DNA from: Streptomyces sp. NA02950
GTDB taxonomy: Bacteria; Actinomycetota; Actinomycetes; Streptomycetales; Streptomycetaceae
NCBI RefSeq assembly: GCF_013364155.1
Contig: NZ_CP054916.1
Location: 8,028,001-8,092,000, forward strand
DNA length: 64,000 nt
Direction of reading: 5' to 3'
The notes below the pieces were generated by a model that saw nothing but the letters and a program-made list of their open reading frames with translations, had not been told where the DNA came from and did no database searches. The position numbers and the translations under genes are program-made. Below, in pieces: positions 58,801 to 64,000 of the stretch; positions within the stretch are counted from its first letter, which is position 1, and each line of letters opens with the position of its first letter.

Positions 58801-61800
58801 GAACTCCTCGATGAGTTGATCTTCGAGGTTCCGCTGACCCTCGACGAGGGCGCCGCCCGGCACATCAAGGTCACCGTCGGCCGGCCGGGGGAGGACGGCC
58901 GTCGTGAGGTCACCCTGCACTCCCTCTCCGAGACCGGGACCGGGCCGGACGGTGAACGGCAGGTCGTCAGGCACGCGCGCGGCTGGCTGGCTCCCGAGGC
59001 CGAGCCCGCGGCGCCCTTCCCCGCCTCCTGGCCGCCGGTCGCGGCCGTCGAGTCCTCCGCCGACGCCCTGTACGAGCGGCTGGCCGACGTCGGGCTCGAC
59101 TATGGCCCGCTGTTCCAGGGGGTGCAGGCGGTGTGGCGCAGCGGCACCGAGGTGTACGCCGAGGTCGCCCTGCCGGAGGACACCGCCGTCGACGGATTCG
59201 CCATCCACCCGGCGCTGTTCGACTCCGCACTCCACGCCAGCATGGTGGACAAGGACCCCGGATCCGCTCCGGACCTGCCTTTCTCCTGGTCCGGAGTGCG
59301 CGGCGGACGTCCGGCCTCCTCCCGGGTGCGCGTACGCATCGCCGGCGCGGGCGAGTCCGCCTTCCGCGTCGACGTCGTGGACGAGAACGGCGACATGGTC
59401 ATCGCCGTCGACAGCCTCGCCGTACGTCCGGTGGACCCGGGGCAGTTGATGCGCGCCGGTGGCGAACAGAACACGCTGTTCCAGCTGGGTTGGGCGCCCG
59501 TCACGGGAACGTCGTCGCAGGCCCGCGTCGTGATCCTCGGCGATCTCGACGCGCCGGGCGAGCGCTTCGCCGATCTGCCCGCCCTGGAGGCCGCGCTCGC
59601 CGACGGCGCCGCCGGTGTCGACCTGGTGCTCGCCGAGATCGAGACCCCGGCCGCGGACGACCCCGCCCACGCCGCCAACCTGGTCGCCGAGCGCACCCTC
59701 GCACTGGCCCAGCGGTGGCTGGCCAGCGAGTGGCTGGGCGAGGCCACCCTCGTGGCGGTGACCCGGCGAGCGGTCGCCGTCGGCGCCGAGTCCGTGGACC
59801 TGGCCCAGGCCCCGGCCTGGGGTCTGCTGCGCAGCGCGCAGACCGAACACCCCGGCCGCTTCGTACTGGTCGACACCGACGACGGCACCCAGCCGGACTG
59901 GAGCTCCCTGGCCGGTCTGGACGAACCGCAGTTGGCCGTGCGCGGTGGTGCGCTGCTGGCCCCCCGCCTGGGACGGCCGGTCCCCGGACCGTCCGGTGCG
60001 GCGTGGCGGCTGGGCAGCACGGAGAAGGGCTCCCTGGAGAACCTCACCATCCTGCCCTCCGACGGCACCCGCGCGCTGGGCGTCGGCGAGGTCCGCGTCG
60101 GCATCCGCGCCGCCGGTCTCAACTTCCGCGACGTGCTCATCGCGCTCGGCATGTACCCCGGTGAAGCACCGCTGGGCAGCGAGGCGGCGGGCGTGGTGCT
60201 GGAGGTCGGCTCCGACGTCACCGACCTCAAGCCCGGCGACCGGGTGTTCGGCCTGGTGATGGACGCCCTCGGCCCCGTCGCCGTCGCCGACCGGAAGACC
60301 GTCGCGCCCATGCCGGAGCACCTCACCTTCACCGAGGCGGCCGCGATCCCCGTCGTCTACCTGACCGCGTACTACGGCCTGGTCGACCTGGCCGACCTAC
60401 AGGCGGGCGAGAAGCTGCTGGTGCACGCCGCCGCCGGTGGTGTCGGCATGGCCGCCGTACAGCTGGCCCACCACTTCGGCGCCGAGGTCTTCGCCACGGC
60501 CAGCCCGGCCAAGTGGGACGCCGTACGCACCCTGGGCGTGCCCGCGGAGCGCATCGCCAACTCCCGCGACCTGGACTTCCGCGACGCCCTCCACGACGCC
60601 ACCGATGGCGCCGGCGTGGACGTGGTGCTGAACTCCCTGGCCGGCGAGTTCGTCGACGCCACGCTCGAACTGATGCCGCGGGGCGGCCGCTTCATCGAGA
60701 TGGGCAAGACCGACATCCGCGACCCGGAGGCCGTCGCGCAGCAGCGCGCCGGTGTGCGCTACCGCTCCTACGACCTCATGGAGGCCGGGCCGGACCGCAT
60801 CCAGGAGATGCTGGTCGCGATCGCCGACCTGTTCGACCGCGGGATGCTGTCCCCCTCGCCGATCCGCGCCTGGGATGTGCGCCGGGGCCAGGAGGCGTTC
60901 CGCTTCCTGCGCGAGGGCCGCAACGTCGGCAAGGTCGTACTGACCGTTCCGGCACCCCTGGACCCCGAGCGCACCGTGCTGATCACCGGTGGCACCGGTG
61001 GCCTGGGTGCCCTGTTCGCCAAGCACCTCGTCACCCGCCACGGCGTCCGCCATCTGCTGCTGGTCAGCCGGCGCGGCCCGGCCGCCGACGGCGCCGCCGA
61101 ACTGGTCGCCGAACTGGCGGCACTCGGCGCCCAGGCACACGTGGCCGCCTGCGACGTGGCCGACCGCGAACAGGTCGCCGGTCTGCTCGACTCGCTCGAG
61201 CGCCCGCTCACCGCCGTGGTCCACACGGCCGGTGTGCTGGCCGACGGCGTCATCGAGTCGCTCACCCCCGAGCAGCTGCGGCACGTCATGCGGCCCAAGG
61301 TGGACGCCGCATGGCATCTGCACGAGCTCACCTCGCGTATGGATCTCTCGGCGTTCGTGCTGTTCTCCTCCGCCGCCGGACTGCTCGGCAACGCGGGCCA
61401 GGCCAACTACGCCGCCGCCAACGCCGCGGTCGACGGGCTCGCCGCGCTGCGCCGGGCGGCCGGTCTGCCCACCCTCTCCCTGGCGTGGGGCCTGTGGTCC
61501 GACTCCACGGGGATGACCGGCGAGATGGACGAGGCCGACCTCGCCCGCATGGAACGCACCGGCATCGGCGCCATCTCCGGGGACCTCGGCCTGGAACTCT
61601 TCGACCAGGCCCTCGACTCCGAGGCCGCCCTGCTGGCCCCGGTGCGGCTGGACCCGGCCGCACTGCGGTCCCAGGCCCGCTCCGGCATGCTGCCCGCCCT
61701 GCTGCGCGGTCTGGTGCGCGCCCCCGCGCGCCGCGCCGACAACGCCAGGTCGCTGGAGCGGCGGCTCGCCGGAGTGCCCGAGGCCGACCGCGAGCAGGTC

Positions 61801-62289
61801 GTACTGGACCTGGTGCGCGCCCAGGTCGCGTCCGTGCTCGGCCACGCCTCGCCCACCGCCATCGACCCCGAACGCACCTTCAAGGAGCTCGGTTTCGACT
61901 CCCTCGCCGCGGTGGAGGTGCGCAACCGGCTCAGCCAGGTGGCAGGCATCCGCCTGCCCGCGACGCTGGTCTTCGACCACCCCACCCCGATCGAGGCGGC
62001 CCGGCTGATCCTCGCCGAGGTCGGCGGAACCACCACCGCGCAGCGCCCCTCGCCGCTCGACGAGGAGTTGCAGCGGCTCGAGGCGGTCCTGATCACCCTG
62101 TCCGAGCAGGAGCAGCAACTGGCCGGCGCGGAACCGCGCCTGCGCTCGCTCAGCAACCGGCTGCGGACCCTGCTGAGCGCAACGGGTTCCGGCCAGGACA
62201 CCACCGACAACAGCCTCGAGGAAGACCTCGACTTCGTCTCCGACAGCGAGATGTTCGATCTGATCGACAAGGAGCTCGGATCCGCATGA
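55801..62289 (+). CDS. Modular type I PKS, one fully reducing module: KS-AT-DH-ER-KR-ACP
   Basis: A 2162-residue single module. An N-terminal docking coiled coil (1-33) comes first. KS is 35-460 (Cys209 in TVCSSS, His344, His383). AT is 573-870 with Ser664 in GHSQGE and YASH at 765-768, predicting methylmalonyl-CoA. DH is 940-1215 (His974, Asp1141), ER 1405-1715 ([15 protein letters not shown]), KR 1722-1900 (Ser1857, Tyr1870; Asp1815 in VLADG suggests B-type), ACP 2000-2075 (Ser2034), and an acidic C-terminal docking domain 2085-2162. All domains look active, giving a saturated, methyl-branched unit. ATG 55801 follows GGGGGAAA; the frame to 55762 has no ribosome site. The module accepts a chain from an upstream PKS not in this window. 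Confidence 0.95.
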   Translation: MALEKPDIVGALRKSLKETERLRRQNQQLLDQAGEPLAIVGISCRFPGGVTSPEELWSLVAEGRMGFSEFPEDRGWDLDNLYDPDPDHPGTAYTRHGGFLDGMADFDAEFFGISPREALAMDPQQRLLLEGAWEAFEDAGIDPLTLKESDTGVFCGLMFSDYQFIAGLSDRRPEIEGYLSIASSPSVASGRISYTFGFEGPAVTVDTVCSSSLVAIDLAAKSLRAKECSLAVVGGATTLARPSAFVEFSRQRALSPDGRCKAYAEAADGVGWAEGMGLLVLERLSDAQRNGRKILALVRGSAVNQDGASNGLTAPNGPSQERVIRQALSSAGLSPADVDAVEGHGTGTPLGDPIEAEALLATYGQNRENGPLWLGSIKSNFGHTQAAAGVAGVIKMVVAMRHETLPQTLHVDAPSSHVDWASGEVALLTEARPWAAGERVRRAGVSSFGVSGTNAHVILEEAPEGEAAERPEPTGEHGNGVRPPVLVPLSARGEAALREQADRLRAHMIARPELDHLDIAFSQATSRAHLEHRAVVVATDRGALLTGLSELSSAEPAANVAEGQAAGSGVKPVFVFPGQGAQWVGMAVELLDTSSVFAAEIAACGAALAEFVDWRLEDVLRGAPGAPSLERVDVVQPALFAMMVGLAALWRSYGVEPSAVVGHSQGEIAAAYVAGALSLEDAARIVALRSQLVRDRLAGLGGMMSVALPVERAEELIAPYEGRVSVAAVNGPAAVIVAGEPRALDEVQAVCERDDVRVRRVKVDYASHSSQVEAIEAELLEALAPVRPLSGRVPFYSTVTGGFLDTATMDAAYWYTNLRGQVGFEPAIRALIDKGMGCFVEVSPHPVLTMAVDESVEARDAVGRVAVVGSLRRDEGGLARFLLSLGQAHVAGVRIDWEALYAGTGAQRVDLPTYAFQRETYWLTPSARGGDVTSAGLDRMRHPVLAAAVQVADRDEWVFTGRFSTETQPWVRDHVVLGAVIVPGAALVELVLAAARHLGCELLDELIFEVPLTLDEGAARHIKVTVGRPGEDGRREVTLHSLSETGTGPDGERQVVRHARGWLAPEAEPAAPFPASWPPVAAVESSADALYERLADVGLDYGPLFQGVQAVWRSGTEVYAEVALPEDTAVDGFAIHPALFDSALHASMVDKDPGSAPDLPFSWSGVRGGRPASSRVRVRIAGAGESAFRVDVVDENGDMVIAVDSLAVRPVDPGQLMRAGGEQNTLFQLGWAPVTGTSSQARVVILGDLDAPGERFADLPALEAALADGAAGVDLVLAEIETPAADDPAHAANLVAERTLALAQRWLASEWLGEATLVAVTRRAVAVGAESVDLAQAPAWGLLRSAQTEHPGRFVLVDTDDGTQPDWSSLAGLDEPQLAVRGGALLAPRLGRPVPGPSGAAWRLGSTEKGSLENLTILPSDGTRALGVGEVRVGIRAAGLNFRDVLIALGMYPGEAPLGSEAAGVVLEVGSDVTDLKPGDRVFGLVMDALGPVAVADRKTVAPMPEHLTFTEAAAIPVVYLTAYYGLVDLADLQAGEKLLVHAAAGGVGMAAVQLAHHFGAEVFATASPAKWDAVRTLGVPAERIANSRDLDFRDALHDATDGAGVDVVLNSLAGEFVDATLELMPRGGRFIEMGKTDIRDPEAVAQQRAGVRYRSYDLMEAGPDRIQEMLVAIADLFDRGMLSPSPIRAWDVRRGQEAFRFLREGRNVGKVVLTVPAPLDPERTVLITGGTGGLGALFAKHLVTRHGVRHLLLVSRRGPAADGAAELVAELAALGAQAHVAACDVADREQVAGLLDSLERPLTAVVHTAGVLADGVIESLTPEQLRHVMRPKVDAAWHLHELTSRMDLSAFVLFSSAAGLLGNAGQANYAAANAAVDGLAALRRAAGLPTLSLAWGLWSDSTGMTGEMDEADLARMERTGIGAISGDLGLELFDQALDSEAALLAPVRLDPAALRSQARSGMLPALLRGLVRAPARRADNARSLERRLAGVPEADREQVVLDLVRAQVASVLGHASPTAIDPERTFKELGFDSLAAVEVRNRLSQVAGIRLPATLVFDHPTPIEAARLILAEVGGTTTAQRPSPLDEELQRLEAVLITLSEQEQQLAGAEPRLRSLSNRLRTLLSATGSGQDTTDNSLEEDLDFVSDSEMFDLIDKELGSA

Positions 62290-64000
62290 CCGGGAAGACA
62301 GACGACGGCCTGAGCGGTTCGAGTGGATCGAGCGGACCAGTGAGCGACGAGCAGAAACTCCGCACCTATCTGCGCCGGGTGACCTCCGAGCTGCGCACCG
62401 CCAACCGCAGGGTGCGCGAGCTGGAGCAGCGTGAAGTCGAGCCGATCGCGATCGTCGGCATGAGCTGCCGCTTCCCCGGCGGGGTGTCCTCGCCGGAGGA
62501 GCTGTGGGAGCTGGTGGCATCCGGCAGCGACGCCATGGGCCCGTTCCCGACCGACCGCGGCTGGGACCTGGAACGGCTCTACGACCCGGACCCGGAGCGG
62601 CCGGGTAGCGCTTACGCACGGGAAGGCGGGTTCGTCGACACCGTCCCCACCTTCGACGCCGACTTCTTCGGGATCAGCCCGCGCGAGGCGCTGGCCATGG
62701 ACCCGACCCAGCGGTTGACGCTGGAGACGGCGTGGGAGGCGCTGGAGGACGCGGGCATCGACCCGACGACGCTGCGGGGCAGCGACACCGGAGTGTTCGC
62801 GGGCACCGTCTCCTCCGACTACGGCCCGTCGACGCTGCCCGAGCTGGAGGGGTTCCGGGTGACCGGCACCCAGAGCAGCGTGATGTCCGGCCGCGTCGCC
62901 TACAGCCTCGGTCTCGAGGGGCCCGCGGTCTCGATCGACACCGCATGCTCCGCCTCCCTCGTGGCCCTGCACCTGGCCGCGCAGGCGCTGCGGGCGGGCG
63001 AGTGCTCGCTCGCGCTCGCCGGTGGTGTCACCGTGCTGGCCGGGCCCTTCCTGTTCGTCGAGTTCAGCCGTCAGCGCGGCCTGGCCCGCGACGGTCGGTG
63101 CAAGGCGTACTCGGCGTCGGCGGACGGGACCGGGTTCTCCGACGGTGTCGGTCTGGTGGTGCTGGAGCGACTGTCCGACGCCAAGCGCAACGGCCGGCGG
63201 ATCCTGGGGCTGATCCGGGGCAGCGCGGTGAACCAGGACGGTGCGAGCAACGGGTTGACCGCGCCGAACGGCCCCTCCCAGGAGCGGGTGATCCGGCAGG
63301 CGCTGGCCAGTGCCGGGCTGAGCCCGGTCGAGGTCGACGCCGTCGAGGGACATGGCACCGGGACGAAGCTCGGCGATCCGATCGAGGCACACGCCCTGCT
63401 GGCGACGTACGGCCGGGATCGGGACGGGGATCCGCTGTGGCTGGGGTCGATCAAGTCGAACATCGGTCATACGTCGGCCGCGGCCGGGGTGGCGGGTGTG
63501 ATCAAGATGGTGATGGCGATGCGGCACGGAGTGCTGCCGCCGACCCTCCATGTCGATGAGCCGTCGCCGCACGTGGAGTGGGAGTCCGGGCGGGTCGAGT
63601 TGCTGACCGAGGCCCGGGAGTGGCGCGTCGATGGTCGTCCGCGCCGCGCGGGTGTGTCGTCGTTCGGTGTGAGCGGCACCAACGCGCACCTGATCCTCGA
63701 GGAGGCGCCCGCGGACGAGTCGTCCGAGGAAGAGCCGGTCGAGGTGGTCCGTCCCGCCGGATCGGTGCCGGTGGTTCTGTCCGGGCGGACGGATGAGGCG
63801 CTGCGGGCGCAGGCGGAGCGGTTGCGTTCGCACCTGGGGTCGCGGCCCGAGGTGTCCCTTGTGGACACCGCGTACTCGGAGGTGACATCGCGGGCGCTGC
63901 TGGAGCGGCGTGCCGTGGTGGTGGCCGCGGACCGGGACGAGTTGCTGGCGCGGCTGGCCGGGGTGGCGGGCGGTGAGTCGGCTGTCGCGGGGAAGTCGGC
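62286..64000 (+). CDS. Modular type I PKS, 5' part (docking-KS, runs off window)
   Basis: The ATG overlaps the preceding PKS stop (ATGA), with AAGGAG 11 bases upstream. The frame is open to the window end (571 codons). A Ser/Gly-rich leader and docking coiled coil ([19 protein letters not shown], about 22-48) lead into a complete KS (about 52-475) with Cys221 in [15 protein letters not shown] and SNIGHTSAA. The start of the KS-AT linker ([18 protein letters not shown]) follows. It should receive the chain from the previous protein through the docking pair. AT type and further domains lie beyond the window. Confidence 0.95.
   Translation, partial: MTGKTDDGLSGSSGSSGPVSDEQKLRTYLRRVTSELRTANRRVRELEQREVEPIAIVGMSCRFPGGVSSPEELWELVASGSDAMGPFPTDRGWDLERLYDPDPERPGSAYAREGGFVDTVPTFDADFFGISPREALAMDPTQRLTLETAWEALEDAGIDPTTLRGSDTGVFAGTVSSDYGPSTLPELEGFRVTGTQSSVMSGRVAYSLGLEGPAVSIDTACSASLVALHLAAQALRAGECSLALAGGVTVLAGPFLFVEFSRQRGLARDGRCKAYSASADGTGFSDGVGLVVLERLSDAKRNGRRILGLIRGSAVNQDGASNGLTAPNGPSQERVIRQALASAGLSPVEVDAVEGHGTGTKLGDPIEAHALLATYGRDRDGDPLWLGSIKSNIGHTSAAAGVAGVIKMVMAMRHGVLPPTLHVDEPSPHVEWESGRVELLTEAREWRVDGRPRRAGVSSFGVSGTNAHLILEEAPADESSEEEPVEVVRPAGSVPVVLSGRTDEALRAQAERLRSHLGSRPEVSLVDTAYSEVTSRALLERRAVVVAADRDELLARLAGVAGGESAVAGKS

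Noticed and set aside
55339..60321. A 1660-codon open frame on the minus strand opposite the reducing PKS module
   Set aside because: It mirrors the codon structure of the PKS gene, has no ribosome site or family motif, and the plus strand has all PKS catalytic residues.

Overview
The window is high-GC actinobacterial DNA and almost certainly Streptomyces. The evidence is strong third-position GC bias, GTG/TTG starts, GGAGG-type ribosome sites, a SpoIIE/GAF phosphatase, a secreted tripeptidyl aminopeptidase and rare TTA codons confined to specialised genes. Two biosynthetic loci lie next to accessory genes with several broken ones, which fits a chromosome arm. No tRNA, rRNA, CRISPR array or intact insertion sequence was recognised.

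Positions 1-28 kb are an accessory patchwork. In order: the 3' end of an erythromycin-esterase-like gene, a PPOX/F420-type oxidoreductase, exported and lipoprotein genes, a glutathionyl-hydroquinone-reductase-like GST, a frameshifted HAD dehalogenase and an O-methyltransferase. A sugar ABC importer follows, transcribed behind a PLP (class V) enzyme and divergent from a FadR-type GntR regulator. Then come a TetR/DUF35/etfBA unit with shared operator-like repeats, an orphan solute-binding protein, a SpoIIE sensor phosphatase, an NmrA-like protein, a divergent MarR/catalase pair and a secreted peptidase. Interspersed are relics of other genes (GH5 glycosidase, AAA/NB-ARC-like ATPase, cupin, PadR, acyl-CoA ligase), several apparently made by internal deletion. 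A ParA ATPase plus small partner precedes the first biosynthetic locus.

Positions 28.7-44.3 kb (minus strand) hold a six-gene, almost fully overlapping operon for an iterative PUFA-synthase-like lipid polyketide. PKS1 is NPD-NPD-KS-AT-ACP-KR and PKS2 is KS-AT-DH-PPTase. They are followed by a free ACP, an alpha/beta hydrolase with a Cys nucleophile, an MGT-type glycosyltransferase and a zinc-ribbon SAM methyltransferase. I infer a glycosylated, methylated polyketide lipid. The two PKS genes carry at least seven TTA codons, four of them in one hexapeptide repeat, so translation should depend on the bldA tRNA. An 11-bp-period direct repeat lies upstream.

Positions 44.8-47 kb hold an NAD-dependent epimerase/reductase, a short gene fragment and a RarD-type permease. 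Positions 47.4-64 kb (plus strand) are one end of a modular type I PKS cluster. It begins with an alpha-oxoamine synthase, an FAD amine-oxidase-like protein, an SDR, a UDP-glucuronate-decarboxylase-like enzyme, a class I aminotransferase, an MFS exporter and a type II thioesterase. A fully reducing, methylmalonyl-specific module (KS-AT-DH-ER-KR-ACP) follows, then a second PKS that runs off the window. The first PKS has an N-terminal docking helix and an active KS cysteine, so the loading module must lie elsewhere.
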